A stretch of 64,000 bases of DNA, taken from positions 1-64,000 of the forward strand of contig NZ_JAHXBG010000019.1 in NCBI RefSeq assembly GCF_020103725.1, given 5' to 3'. How positions within the stretch are numbered: position 1 is the stretch's first letter; each line of letters opens with the position of its first letter. This stretch comes from Hyalangium gracile (GTDB lineage Bacteria > Myxococcota > Myxococcia > Myxococcales > Myxococcaceae). A program made the position numbers and the translations under genes. Under the pieces are notes generated by a model. It saw only the letters and a program-made list of their open reading frames with translations, searched no databases and was not told where the DNA came from. Below are positions 1 to 11,117 of the stretch, one piece after another.

Positions 1-48
1 AGTCGATCCCCTTGTTACCTACCTCCTACGTTACCCTACAGCTTATTT

Positions 49-73
49 CGACAGGCTCACAAGCAGACCAGTT
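49..73. repeat. Degenerate copy of a 25-bp intergenic inverted-repeat element
   Basis: The right half (ACAAGCAGACCAGTT) and the following GGAA-containing flank match the element at 20037-20061, but the left arm has decayed. It lies about 70 bp past the stop of the MORN-like gene. The rest of positions 1-141 shows no gene. Confidence 0.55.
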
Positions 74-141
74 CGGCGGGAATGAACCGGGAGGGTGGGC
101 TGGCCGGTCCTGCGGGGCTCATCCAACCAGGGCAGAAGCCC

Positions 142-870
142 TCAACCCATTCCATCCTCGGGCTCTGGCATGCGGAGCAGCCGTTCCCGGATGTCCTTTC
201 GCAGCCATACGTTCCGCAGCGCGCCGTGCATGGGGCGCTCGCGTCGGTCGTCCTGGCGGCGAGCCGGTGGCAGCGCGGGCCGCGTCCGGCGTGCGCGGAG
301 GTACTCCGCCCGGGAGACCTGTTCGTCATCGATGAAGTACCGCGGGTATCCCTTCTCCAGCCTGGGCCCGTTCCACCGTCTGAAGACACCGGCACGCTTC
401 CCGAGAAGGAAGTGATTCTCCTCGTAGGGAAGCAGCGGGTGACCCCATCGCTCGACACCGTGCAACAGGTTGTCCCGATGCTCGCGGAGCTCGGTAATCC
501 CCCCGCAGCTGACCCACAGGTCGACTCCCGTGCCGCGCACGAAGCGCGTCCGGAGAAGCTCGCGCCCGGACTCATCGAACTGCCGGGCCAGGCCGTGCAT
601 CCGTCCACGCACCCAGGGCACCTGCCACGCCACCGTCCCGTCGTCGTGGCGAGACACCTCGAGGCCGTGCGCTCGCCCCTTGTCGTCGAAGTACCGCTCC
701 GAGAGCACGTTGCCCTCGGGAGACCAGGCGATGTGCGCCGAGCCCTCGTCATGGATGAGCTGGCCCCAGACGGAGGCGGCATTCCTCCCGAACTCCTCGT
801 AGCGAGCCGTTCGAGGAACGCCCTCCGGCCAGACCAGCTCCTTGCCAGGCGCGAGCGCGCGCCGCTTCAC
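142..870 (-). CDS. MORN-variant repeat protein (YwqK-like), coupled to purL
   Basis: A 242-residue soluble protein with no signal peptide. The middle carries degenerate MORN-variant repeats, seen as alternating aromatic/Gly/His-Gly patterns such as [13 protein letters not shown] and [16 protein letters not shown]. Such repeats occur in YwqK-type proteins, which databases often label antitoxin-like; the actual function is unknown. The longest open frame begins at 909, but I chose GTG at 870 because it overlaps the purL stop in a GTGA arrangement, which implies translational coupling. There is no toxin gene next to it, so an antitoxin role is not supported here. It could simply be a protein-interaction scaffold. 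Confidence 0.7.
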   Translation of the reverse strand: MKRRALAPGKELVWPEGVPRTARYEEFGRNAASVWGQLIHDEGSAHIAWSPEGNVLSERYFDDKGRAHGLEVSRHDDGTVAWQVPWVRGRMHGLARQFDESGRELLRTRFVRGTGVDLWVSCGGITELREHRDNLLHGVERWGHPLLPYEENHFLLGKRAGVFRRWNGPRLEKGYPRYFIDDEQVSRAEYLRARRTRPALPPARRQDDRRERPMHGALRNVWLRKDIRERLLRMPEPEDGMG

Positions 871-3800
871 TTCAGCGCGACCCGGGCGTTGCGGAACAGC
901 CGCATCCACGGGCCGTCCTCACCCCACTCGCTCGGACGCCACGAGTGCTGCACGGTCCGGTGCACCCGCTCCGGGTGAGGCATCATCACCGTGAAGCGCC
1001 CGTCCTTCGTCGTCAGGCCGCAGATGCCGAAGGGCGAGCCGTTCGGGTTGGCCGGGTAGCTCTCCGTCACCTGGCCGTGGTTGTTCACGAAGCGAGCCGT
1101 GACCAGCCCCAGGCCGTTCACCCGCTCCGCCTCCTCCTGGCTCGGGAACTCCGCGCGCCCCTCGCCGTGCGAGACGGCGATCAGCATCCGGCTGCCCGCC
1201 ATGCCCTGGAAGAAGATCGACGGGCTCTCCGCCACCTCCACCATGGACAGCCGGGCCTCGAACTGCTCCGAGGCGTTGCGCAGGAAGCGCGGGAAGTGCT
1301 CCGCGCCCGGGATGATGTCCTTGAGCTGCGCCATCATCTGGCAGCCATTGCAGATGCCGAGGCCGAAGGTGTCCGGGCGCGCGAAGAAGGCCGCGAACTC
1401 ATCCCTCGCCCGCGTGTTGAAGAGGATGGACTTCGCCCAGCCTCCGCCCGCGCCCAGTACGTCTCCGTACGAGAAGCCACCGCAGGCCACCAGGCCCGCG
1501 AAGTCCTTCAGCGACACGCGCCCGGAGAGCAGATCGCTCATGTGCACGTCCACCGCCGTGAAGCCCGCCCTGGAGAACGCCGCCGCCGCCTCCAGCTGGC
1601 TGTTCACGCCCTGCTCGCGCAGCACCACCACCCGAGGCTTCGCGCCCCGGGCGATGAAGGGCGCCGCCACGTCCTCCTTCGGGTCGAAGGTGAGCCGCGG
1701 AGACAGGCCCGGGTCTCCCGCGTCGCACTTCGCGGCGTACTCCTGCTCCGCGCAGGTCGGGTTGTCCCGCAGCTTCTGCATCTCGTAGCTGACGCGAGAC
1801 CAGTACTGGCGCAGCGCCATCGTGGGCACCTCGAGCAGCGTCTGCTCCCCGTGGCGCAGGCGCACCTCCAGCTCCGTCCGAGGCCGCCCCAGCTCGTGAG
1901 CCGCCGAGCCCAGCCCGTGCCGCGCCAGCACCTCGCGCACGCGCCCCAGGTCCGCCGCGCGCACCTGCAGCACCGCCCCCAGCTCCTCGTTGAAGAGGGC
2001 CGCCAGGGCGTCCTTCCCCAGTCCGCCCAGGTCCAAGTCCAGGCCACAGTGGCCAGCGAAGGCCATCTCGCACAGCGTCGCCAGCAGGCCGCCGTCCGAG
2101 CGGTCGTGGTACGCCAGCACCACGCCCGCCGCGTTCAGCTCCTGCATCGCCGCGAAGAAGCCCCGCAGCACCGCCGGGTCCTCCACGTCCGGGCACTCCG
2201 GCCCCACCTGCTCGTAGACCTGCGCCAGCACCGAGCCACCCAGACGCTGCCGGCCCTTCGCCAGGTCCACGAACAGCAGCCGCGTGTCCCCGGACAGCTC
2301 GCGGAGCTGCGGCGTCAGCGACTGGCGCACGTCGAGCACCGGCGCGAACGCCGAGACGATGAGCGACAGCGGCGCCGTCACCGCCTTGCGTCCGCCCTGC
2401 TCCTCCCACACCGTGCGCATGGACATGGAGTCCTTGCCCACCGGGATGGTGAGCCCCAGCGCCGGGCACAGCTCCATGCCCACCGCGTGCACCGCCGCGT
2501 AGAGGTTGGCGTCCTCGCCCGGGCTGCCCGCTGCCGCCATCCAGTTGGCCGACAGCTTCACGTCCGACAGCTTGCCGATCCGCGCCGCCGCGATGTTCGT
2601 CACCGCCTCGCCCACCGCCATCCGCGCCGAGGCCGCCGCGTCGATGAGCGCCAGCGGCGTGCGCTCGCCCATGGCCATGGCCTCGCCCGTGTCGCTGGTG
2701 ATGGTCGTCAGCGTCACCGAGCAGTCCGCCACCGGCACCTGCCACGGGCCCACCATCTGGTCCCGGCTCGTCTGCCCAGACACCGTCCGGTCCCCGATGG
2801 TGATGAGGAAGGACTTGTCCGCCACCGTCGGGTGCCCCAGCACCCGAGCCACCATGTCTCCCAGCTCCGCCCCGTCCAGCTTCAGCGGGCCGTGCGTGAG
2901 CGGGCGGGACTTCACGTCCCGGTGCATGCGCGGCGGCTTGCCGAACAGCACGTCCATCGGCAGATCGATGGGCGCGTTGCCCAGGCTCTTGTCCCCCAGC
3001 TTCAGTACCTGCTCGGCGGTGGCCTCGCCCAGCACCGCGTAGGGCGCGCGCTCCCGCTGGCACAGCGCCCCGAAGCGCTCCAGGTCCTCCGGTGCCACCG
3101 CGAGCACGTAGCGCTCCTGCGCCTCGTTGCACCAGATTTCCACCGGGGACATGCCCGGCTCGGCGTTGGGGATGGCTCGCAGCTCGAAGGAGCCGCCCAG
3201 CCCGTTGTCGTGCACCAGCTCCGGCACCGCGTTGGAGAGACCGCCCGCGCCCACGTCATGGATCGACCGGATGGGGTTGCGCTCGCCCATGGCCCAGCAG
3301 CGGTCGATGACCTCCTGACAGCGCCGCTGCATCTCCGCGTTGTCCCGCTGCACCGAGGCGAAGTCCAGGTCCGCCGCGCTCGAGCCCTGCGCCAGCGAGG
3401 AGGCCGCGCCTCCGCCCAGCCCGATGAGCATCGCCGGCCCGCCCAGCACGATGATCTTGTCCCCCGGTTGCAGCTTGCCCTTCTGCACGTGCGCGGCGCG
3501 GACGTTGCCCAGGCCACCAGCGATCATGATGGGCTTGTGGTAGCCGCGCACCTCCACCCCGTCGGGCGTGGACACCTGCGCCTCGAAGCTGCGGAAGTAA
3601 CCGCACAGGTTGGGTCGACCGAACTCGTTGTTGTACGCCGCCCCGCCGATGGGGGCCTCCAGCATGATGTCCAGCGCGGAGACGATGCGCTCGGGCTTGC
3701 CGTACACCCGCTCCCAGGGCCGCTCGTAGCCGGGGATGCGCAGGTGGGAGACGGAGAAGCCCGTGAGCCCCGCCTTCGGCTTCGCGCCCCGTCCGGTGGC

Positions 3801-4775
3801 GCCCTCGTCGCGAATCTCGCCGCCCGCGCCCGTCGCCGCGCCCGGGTACGGAGAGATGGCCGTCGGGTGGTTGTGCGTCTCCACCTTCATCAAGATGTGC
3901 GTGGGCTCGCGGGTGGAGCGCCACTCGCCGCTCTCCGGGTCCGGGAAGAAGCGCTCGGCCTCGAAGCCCTGGATGACCGCCGCGTTGTCTTTGTACGCCG
4001 AGAGCACGCCCTCGCTATGCACCGCGTGGGTGTTCTTGATGGCCTGGAACAGCGAGCGCTCACGCTGCGCGCCGTCCACCGTCCAGCTGGCGTTGAAGAT
4101 CTTGTGCCGGCAGTGCTCGCTGTTGGCCTGCGCGAACATCATCAGCTCGACGTCCGTGGGGTTGCGCTCGAGCTCACCGAAGCGCGCGACCAGGTAGTCG
4201 ATCTCGTCCTCGGCCAGCGCCAGCCCCAGCTCGCGGTTGGCCGCCGCCAGCGCCGCCTTGCCTCCGCCCAGCACGTCCACCGTGGAGAGCGGCCGGGGCG
4301 GGTGCTCGGCGAAGAGGACCTGCGCCTCGTCCATGCGCCCCACCACCACCTGCGTCATCCGGTCGTGCAGCACCGGCGCCACCAGGTCCAGGTGCTCGGG
4401 GAGGAGCTTGCCGCCGTCCTTGTTCCCGACGAAGTAGACGACGCCGCGCTCCATCCGCTTGATGCGGGTGAGGCCGCAGTTGTGCGCGATGTCCGTCGCC
4501 TTGGTGGACCAGGGAGACTGGGTGCCGGGGCGGGGCATGACCACGAGCCGGCTGCCCACCCACGCGCCCTCGGTCATCCGAGGGCCGTAGTCGAGCAGCT
4601 GGAAGAGGATCGCCTTCTCGCTGTCCGAGAGAGGCTCCCAGGGCTCGATGAAGTGCATGAACTCCCCGTACAGGGAGCCGACCTCGGGCACCCGCTCGCG
4701 GCAGAGCGCGAGCAGCTTGTCGTGGCGGAACTGCGAGAGAGCGGGGCCACCCCGCACCGTGAGCATGCTGGTCAT
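867..4775 (-). CDS. purL: Phosphoribosylformylglycinamidine synthase (large single-chain PurL)
   Basis: Catalyses the ATP- and glutamine-dependent conversion of FGAR to FGAM in de novo purine synthesis, in the cytoplasm. At about 1302 residues it is the long proteobacterial type (Escherichia coli PurL is about 1295), with an N-terminal PurS-like part, a duplicated AIRS-type synthase core (VETHNHPTA motif, glycine-rich stretches) and a C-terminal class I glutaminase. The glutaminase nucleophile is in GICNGCQMM, and HGEGRAEF and MPHPERV complete that domain. I placed the start at ATG 4775 ([17 protein letters not shown]), which aligns with the family N-terminus; ATG 4766 is an alternative, and the upstream extension to 4859 is unlikely. 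The stop overlaps the start of the MORN-like gene. Confidence 0.97.
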   Translation of the reverse strand: MTSMLTVRGGPALSQFRHDKLLALCRERVPEVGSLYGEFMHFIEPWEPLSDSEKAILFQLLDYGPRMTEGAWVGSRLVVMPRPGTQSPWSTKATDIAHNCGLTRIKRMERGVVYFVGNKDGGKLLPEHLDLVAPVLHDRMTQVVVGRMDEAQVLFAEHPPRPLSTVDVLGGGKAALAAANRELGLALAEDEIDYLVARFGELERNPTDVELMMFAQANSEHCRHKIFNASWTVDGAQRERSLFQAIKNTHAVHSEGVLSAYKDNAAVIQGFEAERFFPDPESGEWRSTREPTHILMKVETHNHPTAISPYPGAATGAGGEIRDEGATGRGAKPKAGLTGFSVSHLRIPGYERPWERVYGKPERIVSALDIMLEAPIGGAAYNNEFGRPNLCGYFRSFEAQVSTPDGVEVRGYHKPIMIAGGLGNVRAAHVQKGKLQPGDKIIVLGGPAMLIGLGGGAASSLAQGSSAADLDFASVQRDNAEMQRRCQEVIDRCWAMGERNPIRSIHDVGAGGLSNAVPELVHDNGLGGSFELRAIPNAEPGMSPVEIWCNEAQERYVLAVAPEDLERFGALCQRERAPYAVLGEATAEQVLKLGDKSLGNAPIDLPMDVLFGKPPRMHRDVKSRPLTHGPLKLDGAELGDMVARVLGHPTVADKSFLITIGDRTVSGQTSRDQMVGPWQVPVADCSVTLTTITSDTGEAMAMGERTPLALIDAAASARMAVGEAVTNIAAARIGKLSDVKLSANWMAAAGSPGEDANLYAAVHAVGMELCPALGLTIPVGKDSMSMRTVWEEQGGRKAVTAPLSLIVSAFAPVLDVRQSLTPQLRELSGDTRLLFVDLAKGRQRLGGSVLAQVYEQVGPECPDVEDPAVLRGFFAAMQELNAAGVVLAYHDRSDGGLLATLCEMAFAGHCGLDLDLGGLGKDALAALFNEELGAVLQVRAADLGRVREVLARHGLGSAAHELGRPRTELEVRLRHGEQTLLEVPTMALRQYWSRVSYEMQKLRDNPTCAEQEYAAKCDAGDPGLSPRLTFDPKEDVAAPFIARGAKPRVVVLREQGVNSQLEAAAAFSRAGFTAVDVHMSDLLSGRVSLKDFAGLVACGGFSYGDVLGAGGGWAKSILFNTRARDEFAAFFARPDTFGLGICNGCQMMAQLKDIIPGAEHFPRFLRNASEQFEARLSMVEVAESPSIFFQGMAGSRMLIAVSHGEGRAEFPSQEEAERVNGLGLVTARFVNNHGQVTESYPANPNGSPFGICGLTTKDGRFTVMMPHPERVHRTVQHSWRPSEWGEDGPWMRLFRNARVALK

Positions 4776-4934
4776 GGAAAAGGCCTGAGAAATCCGAAGA
4801 ACAGCCGAGTCGTGCTTATCACTGAGCCTACCCGGTCGGTCCTGAAGATTTTCAGCCAAGTCGCCTGCCTCACGAACGGCCGGGCTGGCCCTCCGCCAGG
4901 ACCTGCCAGGTCGTCACTCTCCGAGGCAGCGAAA

Positions 4935-7900
4935 TCAGGCGGCGCGGTCCTCCTTCTTGGCCTCCCTGGCCTCCACGACAGGCGTCACGGGCGCCACGTC
5001 CGGCCTGGGCTCCGCCTTCCTGCGGAAGAAGCCCACCCGCTCCATGCCCGCGAACACCACCGGCACCACCAGCAGCGTGAGGAACGTGGAGGTGATGACG
5101 CCGCCAATCACCGAGATGGCCATCGGCGCGCGGAACTCCGCGCCCAGCCCCTGCCCCACCGCCGTGGGCACCATGCCGATCGCCATCGCCGCGCTCGTCA
5201 TGAGGATGGGCCGCAGCCGGCGCGGGCCTGCCTTCAGCAGCGCCTCGTCCACGCTGTCTCCCGCCCGCAGGTGCTGCAGCGCGCCGTCCACCAGCAGGAT
5301 GGCGTTCTTCGTCACCAGGCCCATCAGCAGGATGACGCCAATCATCGCGCCCAGCGACAGGTGGTGGCCCGTCACCACCAGGCCCAGCAGCGCGCCCACC
5401 AGCGCCAGCGGCAGCGACACCATGATGGTGAACGGGTGCTTGAGCGACTCGAACTGGCTGGCCAGCACCATGTAGATGAAGACGAACGCCAGCAGGAACG
5501 CCGAGCCGAACGCCGCGTTCTGCTCGTCCAGGTTCTTCATCTCACCGTCGTAGATGATCGAGTACCCCGCCTGCGGCGGCGTCTCCGCCACCTTCGCCTT
5601 CAGCTGCCGCGCGATGTCTCCCAGCGCCGCGCCCTTGCCCAGCTGCGCGTAGACGGCGATCTGCCGCTCTCGGTTCTCGTGCTCGATGACGCTCGGGCCG
5701 TCCTTCAGGTCCACCTCCGCCACGTCCGTCACCGGCCGCAGCCCGCGCGGCGTGAACACCTCCAGCTGCCGCACCTTCTCCGGCGTGGCTCGATCCTTCT
5801 CCGCCAGCCGCACGCGGATGTCCGTCTCGTCCGTGCCCTCACGCAGCTTCGCCGCCACGTCGCCGCCAATCGCCAGCCGCAGCTGCATCGCCAGCGTCGC
5901 CGCGCTCAGGTCCACGTCCGTCGAGCGCGCCCGGTCGATCTGGATCTGCAGCTCGGGCTTGGGTGGGTTGGACTCCACCCGGATGTCCGCCGTGCCGGGG
6001 ATGCTCCGCAGGATGCCCGCCACCCGCTCCGCCTCCGCGTTGACGCGCGACAGCTCCGGCCCGGTGACGCGCACCATGATGGGGTACCAGTCGCCCAGGC
6101 CCTCGATGGTCGGCGGATCGCTCAGGTTCACCTGCGTGGCCACGAGCGCCGGGTTCAGCAGCGCGCGCGCCTCCTCCTTGATGACCTGGATGCCCCGCTG
6201 GCGCTCCGTCTTCGGCTTCGTCAGCACGCGCAGGCGCGCCTTGTTCACGTCGCCGTTGAGCCCCACGATGCTGTAGATGTCCACCACCTCGGGGATGCCC
6301 TTCACCAGCGTCTCGGCCTGGGCGGTGCGCGCCTCCGTCTCCGCCAGGCTCGCCGAGTCCGGCAGCTGCAGGTCCACCATGAACTGCGAGCGGTCCTCCT
6401 TCGGGATGAACTCCGCTCCCAGCCGGCTGGCGGCGGCGAACGAGCCCACCATCACCAGCAGCGTGATGCCCACCGTCGCCCACTTGTGAGCCAGCACCCA
6501 GCGCAGGATGTGCTCATAGACGCGCTCGGTGCCGTCCAGCACGCCGCGCAGGGCCCGGGCCACCGCGCCCTCCTGATGCACCTCGCCCGGCTTGCGCGCC
6601 TTGGCCAGCCGCGCCGACAGCATCGGGTCCAGCGTGAAGGAGATGAACAGCGAGACGAGCACCGCCACCGAGATGGTGACGCCGAACTGCCGGAAGAACT
6701 GCCCCACGATGCCCGGCATGAACGCCACCGGGATGAACACCGCCACCAGCGAGAGCGTCGTCGCCAGCACCGCCAGGCCCACGTCCTTGGTGCCGTTGGC
6801 CGCCGCGGACATCGGGTCCTCGCCCTTCTCCAGCCGGTGGGTGATGGCCTCGCGCACCACCACCGCGTCGTCGATGAGCAGACCGATGGCCAGCGACAGC
6901 GCCAGCAGCGTCATCTGGTTCAGCGTGTAGCCCAGCAGGTACATCACGAAGAAGGTGCCCACCACCGACGTGGGCAGCGCCAGCGACGAGATGAACGTGC
7001 CGCGCGCGTCCAGCAGGAACATTAGGATGATGAGCACCGCCATCGCGCCACCGAAGATGAGGGCGATCCACACCTCCTTCGCGTTCTCGCGGATGAGCTC
7101 CGACTGGTCGATGAGCAGCGTCGCCTTGAAGCCGTTGCCCAGCGTGAGCCCCAGCTGCTCCAGCCGCTTCTTCACCAGGTCGCTCACCTTCACCGTGTTG
7201 GAGCCCGGCTGCTTCACCACCTCCAGGATGACCGCGTCGTTGCTGTTCAGCCGCGCCGTGGTGCGGCGCTCCGTCACCCCGTCCGTCACCGTGGCGATCT
7301 CGTCCAGCCGCACCTGCGCGCCCGTGCGGCTCTTCGCCACCGGCATGGCCCGCAGCTCCTCCACGCTCCGGAACTGCCCCAGCGCGCGCACCGTCAGCTC
7401 GTTGGGCCCCAGCTGCAGCCGGCCCGCCGGCAGGTTCAGGTTCTCCATCCCGATGCGCTGGGCGATCTCCACCGGCGCCACTCCCACCGCCCGCGCCTTG
7501 TCCAGGTCGATGTCCACCTGGACTTCCCGCACGTCACCGCCCGTGACGCGCACCTCGGCGGCGCCCTCCAGCTGCGCCAGCGCCGGCTTGATGCGGTCGT
7601 CGATGAGCTTGCGCAGCGCCTGCGAGGACAGCTCCGCGGACACCGCGTAGGTGAGGATGGGCGAGGCCGAGAGGTCCACGCGGCTGACCACCGGCGCGTC
7701 CGCGTCGTCGGGCAGCTTGTTGGCCACGTTGGCCACCTTGTCGCGCACCTCCTGCACCGCGGCGTCCAGCTCCGTGGACAGGGTGAACTGCACCGTCACC
7801 GTGCCCAGGTTCTCCCGACTCCACGAGTGGATCTTCTCCACGCCGCTGATGCCGGCCACCGCGTCCTCGATGGGCTTGATGACCTGGGTTTCAATCTCCC

Positions 7901-8069
7901 CAGGCCCCGCCCCCCGGTACACGGTGTTGACGATGACGAAGGGGAAGGAGACGTCCGGGTACAGGTCCGTGCCCAGGCGGTTGAGCCCCATCGCCCCCAT
8001 GACGATGAGGCACACGGACATCATGGCCGTGAACACGGGCCGGCGGATGGAGACGTCACTCAGGAGCAT
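4935..8069 (-). CDS. RND-family efflux transporter, inner-membrane permease (HAE1/AcrB type)
   Basis: A 1044-residue proton-driven pump of the AcrB/MexB length. It begins [17 protein letters not shown], the usual RND N-terminus with the first membrane helix, followed by a large periplasmic porter domain, helices 2-6, a second periplasmic domain and helices 8-12. The proton-relay aspartate pair is visible in helix 4 as [13 protein letters not shown], and [14 protein letters not shown] marks the matching second-half helix. It is the last gene of a tetR-adaptor-pump operon, 42 bp after the adaptor stop. No outer-membrane factor (TolC-like) gene is nearby, so it probably recruits one encoded elsewhere. 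The substrate cannot be told from sequence; drugs, detergents or secondary metabolites are the family norm. Confidence 0.95.
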   Translation of the reverse strand: MLLSDVSIRRPVFTAMMSVCLIVMGAMGLNRLGTDLYPDVSFPFVIVNTVYRGAGPGEIETQVIKPIEDAVAGISGVEKIHSWSRENLGTVTVQFTLSTELDAAVQEVRDKVANVANKLPDDADAPVVSRVDLSASPILTYAVSAELSSQALRKLIDDRIKPALAQLEGAAEVRVTGGDVREVQVDIDLDKARAVGVAPVEIAQRIGMENLNLPAGRLQLGPNELTVRALGQFRSVEELRAMPVAKSRTGAQVRLDEIATVTDGVTERRTTARLNSNDAVILEVVKQPGSNTVKVSDLVKKRLEQLGLTLGNGFKATLLIDQSELIRENAKEVWIALIFGGAMAVLIILMFLLDARGTFISSLALPTSVVGTFFVMYLLGYTLNQMTLLALSLAIGLLIDDAVVVREAITHRLEKGEDPMSAAANGTKDVGLAVLATTLSLVAVFIPVAFMPGIVGQFFRQFGVTISVAVLVSLFISFTLDPMLSARLAKARKPGEVHQEGAVARALRGVLDGTERVYEHILRWVLAHKWATVGITLLVMVGSFAAASRLGAEFIPKEDRSQFMVDLQLPDSASLAETEARTAQAETLVKGIPEVVDIYSIVGLNGDVNKARLRVLTKPKTERQRGIQVIKEEARALLNPALVATQVNLSDPPTIEGLGDWYPIMVRVTGPELSRVNAEAERVAGILRSIPGTADIRVESNPPKPELQIQIDRARSTDVDLSAATLAMQLRLAIGGDVAAKLREGTDETDIRVRLAEKDRATPEKVRQLEVFTPRGLRPVTDVAEVDLKDGPSVIEHENRERQIAVYAQLGKGAALGDIARQLKAKVAETPPQAGYSIIYDGEMKNLDEQNAAFGSAFLLAFVFIYMVLASQFESLKHPFTIMVSLPLALVGALLGLVVTGHHLSLGAMIGVILLMGLVTKNAILLVDGALQHLRAGDSVDEALLKAGPRRLRPILMTSAAMAIGMVPTAVGQGLGAEFRAPMAISVIGGVITSTFLTLLVVPVVFAGMERVGFFRRKAEPRPDVAPVTPVVEAREAKKEDRAA

Positions 8070-8111
8070 GAGAGGCTCGCGGAGGCTGCGAGGGAGAAGA
8101 GAGAGGCGGCC

Positions 8112-9215
8112 CTACTTCACGGAGACCCGGGTCCCGTCCTGCAGGCCCGTGCCGGGGTAGTCGATGACCTTGTCCAGCGCCGTGGCGGCCTTCACCACCA
8201 CCTCGCGGGCGCGGCGCTCGATGACCTGCACGTCCACCCGGCGCGCCTCGCCGGTGGGCGACACCACGTAGACGTGGTCCCCGTTCGTCGACGAGAGCGC
8301 CGAGGCCGGCAGCACCTGCATGTCCTGCTGCTCGCCCATGGCCAGCACCGCCCGCGCCAGCGTGTGGGCCACGAAGCGGCCGTCCGCGTTGGGCACGGCG
8401 ATCTCCACCGGGATGCGCCGGGTGGCCGGGTCCGCCGAGGGCAGGATAACGCTCACCGTCGCCGCGTCCGAGGAGGCCCTGCCGCCGATGGCCTCCACGC
8501 GCACCTTGCTGCCCGGCTTGAGCCCCTCCCGCGACGCCTGCGCCACCGTCGTCTTGAGGAGGAGCGTGTCCAGCGTCTCCAGCGTGAAGAGCGGCACGCC
8601 CGGCGCCACCGTGGCGCCCGTCTGCTGGGGCGCGTCGATGATGGTGCCCGCGAACGGCGCCTTCAGCTCGTGGCGGCGGCGGGCGGCCTTCGCCTGCGCC
8701 AGCTGCGCCTGGGCGGCCAGCAGCTGCGCCTTCGCCTGCTGCGCGGTGGTGGCGGCCGTGCGGTTCTGCAGGTCTGACACGCTGCCCTCCGCCTGCAGCT
8801 TCTCGTTGCGCTGGGCCACGTCCGCGGCCATGCCAGCACCGGCCTCGGCGGCGGCCACCGCGGCCTCCGCCTGCGCCACCTGCGCGTCGGAAATCTCGAC
8901 GTTGAGCGCCGCCAGCACCTGCCCCTTCTTCACCACCTGCCCCTTCTTCACCAGCACCGTCTCCAGCCGGCCGCCCACCTCGAAGCCCACCTGGAGCGCC
9001 TGCGCCGGGTAGAGCGTGCCCGTCACCTCCTCGCTCGGCGTGGCCTGCGTGGTGCGCGACTCGGTGAGGCGCACCACCGGCACCGGCGCGGTGGAGGCGG
9101 CCGGCGTGGCCGAGGCTGCCGCCGCCTTCTCACAGGCGGACAGCGAGAGCGACGCGATCACCACCCCGGTGGCGGCGAGAGCGCGAGCGACGGACGGTGT
9201 CCGGGTGGGCTTCAT
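8112..9215 (-). CDS. RND efflux periplasmic adaptor (HlyD/AcrA family lipoprotein)
   Basis: A 367-residue membrane fusion protein that would bridge the pump and an outer-membrane channel. The signal peptide ends in SLSLSAC, so Cys28 is likely lipidated. A lipoyl half-domain follows (GFEVGGRLETVLVKKGQVV), then an Ala/Gln-rich alpha-helical hairpin (about residues 95-170), the second lipoyl half (LKAPFAGTIID) and beta-barrel and membrane-proximal domains. The open frame continues upstream, but ATG 9215 overlaps the tetR stop (ATGA) and has a GAGG ribosome-binding site, so that start is firm. Co-transcription with the regulator means the repressor probably controls its own operon. Confidence 0.95.
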   Translation of the reverse strand: MKPTRTPSVARALAATGVVIASLSLSACEKAAAASATPAASTAPVPVVRLTESRTTQATPSEEVTGTLYPAQALQVGFEVGGRLETVLVKKGQVVKKGQVLAALNVEISDAQVAQAEAAVAAAEAGAGMAADVAQRNEKLQAEGSVSDLQNRTAATTAQQAKAQLLAAQAQLAQAKAARRRHELKAPFAGTIIDAPQQTGATVAPGVPLFTLETLDTLLLKTTVAQASREGLKPGSKVRVEAIGGRASSDAATVSVILPSADPATRRIPVEIAVPNADGRFVAHTLARAVLAMGEQQDMQVLPASALSSTNGDHVYVVSPTGEARRVDVQVIERRAREVVVKAATALDKVIDYPGTGLQDGTRVSVK

Positions 9216-9967
9216 GGTGTCCTCGGTGTCTTGCGAGTGTGCGCCCGGGCCGTGCCCAGGCGCGGAGAAGTACGAGAAGAGACGGCACGCGGAGCGCTCA
9301 CCGGCGCGGGGACAGGCTCCCGGCGCATCTTGCCCTCGCGGAAGATCTGCTGGAGATCGCGCGCCCAGCCCGCCAGGTCCGGCTTGTCCCGCAGTTGGCT
9401 CATCCGCTGCACCAGCAGCGCATACGTGCCGACGATGACGGTGCCGAACAGCGTCGGGTTCACATCCAGGTGGCAGGCGCTCGAGCCCTGCAGCCGGCGG
9501 ACCTCCCCGGCGACGCGCTCCACCTCGCGGTCCACCATCACCGAGAACAGGGACTCGAAGTCCGTGCCCTGGCTGCCGCGCTGCAACACCTGCATCACGT
9601 CGCGGTACTCCCACATCACCTCGAGCGTGCGCAGGTCCAGCTCCACCTCCAGCTCGACGAACGTCGCGTAGCGCTCGGAGCGCTCGGCGAGGTCCCTCGC
9701 GTCCGGGTGGCCGTGCTCGGCGAAGAAGCGATGCATGCGCTCCATGCGCTCGCGCGACAGCCCGTCGAGCTGCTGCCGCACCTGCTCCATCACCTCGCCG
9801 AACAGCGCCTCCTTGGAGGCGAAGTGCAGGTAGAAGGCGCCCTTGGACAGGCCGCACGCGGCGGTGATGTCCTCGATGCGCGCCCCACGCAGCCCCTTCT
9901 TCACGAACTCCGCTCGCGCGGCGGCGATGAGATCGGTTCGGGCGTTTGGATCCGCGGGGCGCGCCAT
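9212..9967 (-). CDS. TetR-family transcriptional repressor of the efflux operon
   Basis: A 251-residue regulator. Residues about 10-60 form a classic TetR helix-turn-helix (LIAAARAEFVKKGLRGARIEDITAACGLSKGAFYLHFASKEALF), and the rest is an all-helical ligand-binding domain typical of AcrR-like repressors. It is the first gene of the operon with the adaptor and the RND pump and shares a 4-bp ATGA overlap with the adaptor. Binding of a pump substrate would be expected to release it from DNA. Two inverted repeats lie just upstream (9993-10044) and are candidate operators. The tail after about residue 215 is Arg/Pro/Ser-rich and probably disordered. Confidence 0.93.
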   Translation of the reverse strand: MARPADPNARTDLIAAARAEFVKKGLRGARIEDITAACGLSKGAFYLHFASKEALFGEVMEQVRQQLDGLSRERMERMHRFFAEHGHPDARDLAERSERYATFVELEVELDLRTLEVMWEYRDVMQVLQRGSQGTDFESLFSVMVDREVERVAGEVRRLQGSSACHLDVNPTLFGTVIVGTYALLVQRMSQLRDKPDLAGWARDLQQIFREGKMRREPVPAPVSAPRAVSSRTSPRLGTARAHTRKTPRTP

Positions 9968-9992
9968 GGCGGGCTGATGACTAACCCGCCGG

Positions 9993-10044
9993 TCAGAAAC
10001 CGCCCAGGAATTTCTGAATCACGGGTCAGTGACCCACGGGTCAG
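9993..10044 (-). promoter_or_regulatory. Candidate TetR operator region upstream of the efflux operon
   Basis: Two symmetric elements lie 26-77 bp before the tetR start. The nearer is TCAGAAA and TTTCTGA separated by 11 bp (9993-10017). The farther is a perfect 13-bp palindrome, GGGTCAGTGACCC (10023-10035), embedded in a direct repeat of ACGGGTCAG (10021-10029 and 10036-10044, 15 bp apart). Operators of self-regulating TetR proteins usually sit here. Which repeat is bound is not decidable by eye. Confidence 0.5.
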
Positions 10045-10090
10045 CCTTATCGAACAGTGAAGCCGGCCCGCATCCAGCGTGCAACCCCGC

Positions 10091-10129
10091 GAAAAGAAAA
10101 GGGGCGGCCCCTCCGGAGAGGAGCCGCCC
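10091..10129 (-). terminator. Rho-independent terminator after the metalloprotease gene
   Basis: Read on the minus strand, a GC-rich stem (GGGCGGCTCC pairing with GGGGCCGCCC) is followed directly by TTTTCTTTTC. It starts about 28 bp after the protease stop and separates that gene from the efflux operon. Confidence 0.8.
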
Positions 10130-10157
10130 ACAGGGCGTCACGGTGGACGCGCGGAGA

Positions 10158-10973
10158 CTACGGGTAGAGGGCGGCGGCGCCCGACTTGTCGGAGTTGGTC
10201 AGCGACAGGTCGCCGTTGTTGGAGCCGTTGCACTGGGGGTAGTGCATCACGGAGCCGGAGTCATACGGCGTCAGGCCGCGCCACTGGGCGTCCTCGTAGC
10301 AGCCGGTGCTGGAGACACGGGTGTGCTCGTGGCGGAAGCCCAGGGTGTGACCCAGCTCGTGGCGCAGCACGCCCGTCAGCGTCCAGGGCGAGATGTTGCC
10401 GAACGAGCTGCCCGCGATGAGGACGTTGCGGCTGCGGCGGCTGGAGTTGGGGAAGAAGGCGCGCGCCAGGTACTGGCTGGTGTTCACCGGGTTCACGTCG
10501 AACACGACGTTGCCGTTGCGCGAGGTGCAGTTGCTGTCCTGCGAGCTGACGTGGATGAAGTCCACCTTGCCCGCGGCCTCCCAGGCGCCGGCGGCGCTCG
10601 CCATGGCGCTGACCACCTTGCTGTAGTTGCTGCCGAAGGTGGTGCTCACGCAGTAGGTGATGTTGAGCGCGGCGCTGCCCTGCCATTTGATGTCCTGACC
10701 GCCGCTGTAATAGACGGCCAGCCCGCCCGCGTGGCTGCCCACCTCACCCTTGAGGCTCTGCTCGAAGTACTCGCGCAGCTCGGCCTCGGTGGCCAGCGGG
10801 ATGTCGTTGTCGACGATGAAGACTCCGTCCTCCCACGGCTCCTGGTAGACGCTGGCCCGGAACTCCTCCCAGCTCAGCTGCTTCTCGGGCTCCTGGGGAG
10901 CCGCCTCGGGACCACACGCGGTGCCCAGCAGCGCGGCACCGGCCAGCAGAGCAACGGAACGGAACTTGATCAT
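10158..10973 (-). CDS. Secreted zinc metalloprotease lipoprotein (M57-like, metzincin fold)
   Basis: A 271-residue exported peptidase. The signal peptide ends in a lipobox, LLGTAC, with Cys20 the likely lipidated residue. The zinc motif HELGHTLGFRHEH (residues 205-217) fits HExxHxxGxxH, and a Met-turn follows (SVMHYP, 241-246), which together place it in the metzincin group; it resembles the bacterial HEIGH/M57-type peptidases seen in myxobacteria. The start was set at ATG 10973 because GAGGAGA precedes it at good spacing; the upstream 25 codons of open frame are not needed. It stands alone with its own terminator. It probably acts at the cell surface or outside; the substrate is unknown. Confidence 0.88.
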   Translation of the reverse strand: MIKFRSVALLAGAALLGTACGPEAAPQEPEKQLSWEEFRASVYQEPWEDGVFIVDNDIPLATEAELREYFEQSLKGEVGSHAGGLAVYYSGGQDIKWQGSAALNITYCVSTTFGSNYSKVVSAMASAAGAWEAAGKVDFIHVSSQDSNCTSRNGNVVFDVNPVNTSQYLARAFFPNSSRRSRNVLIAGSSFGNISPWTLTGVLRHELGHTLGFRHEHTRVSSTGCYEDAQWRGLTPYDSGSVMHYPQCNGSNNGDLSLTNSDKSGAAALYP

Positions 10974-11117
10974 CAGAGTCTCCTCGCGACCGTGGGGGAT
11001 GACTGCAAGCGGTCTCGGGGGTGACCCTGGCTGGCCGGAAACGACCACAGAGATAATTTCCGGGCCATTCCGGAAATGTAGGATTCGTCCTATATCCCCA
11101 GGAGCGAGAGCGCTGCC

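Noticed and set aside
142-870. The MORN-like gene as an antitoxin
   Set aside because: The family label exists but there is no toxin gene next to it; the neighbour is purL.
945-7025. A 2026-codon open frame on the plus strand across purL and the RND gene
   Set aside because: It lies antisense to two certain genes, has Arg/His-rich low-complexity sequence and crosses gene borders; it is a by-product of high GC.
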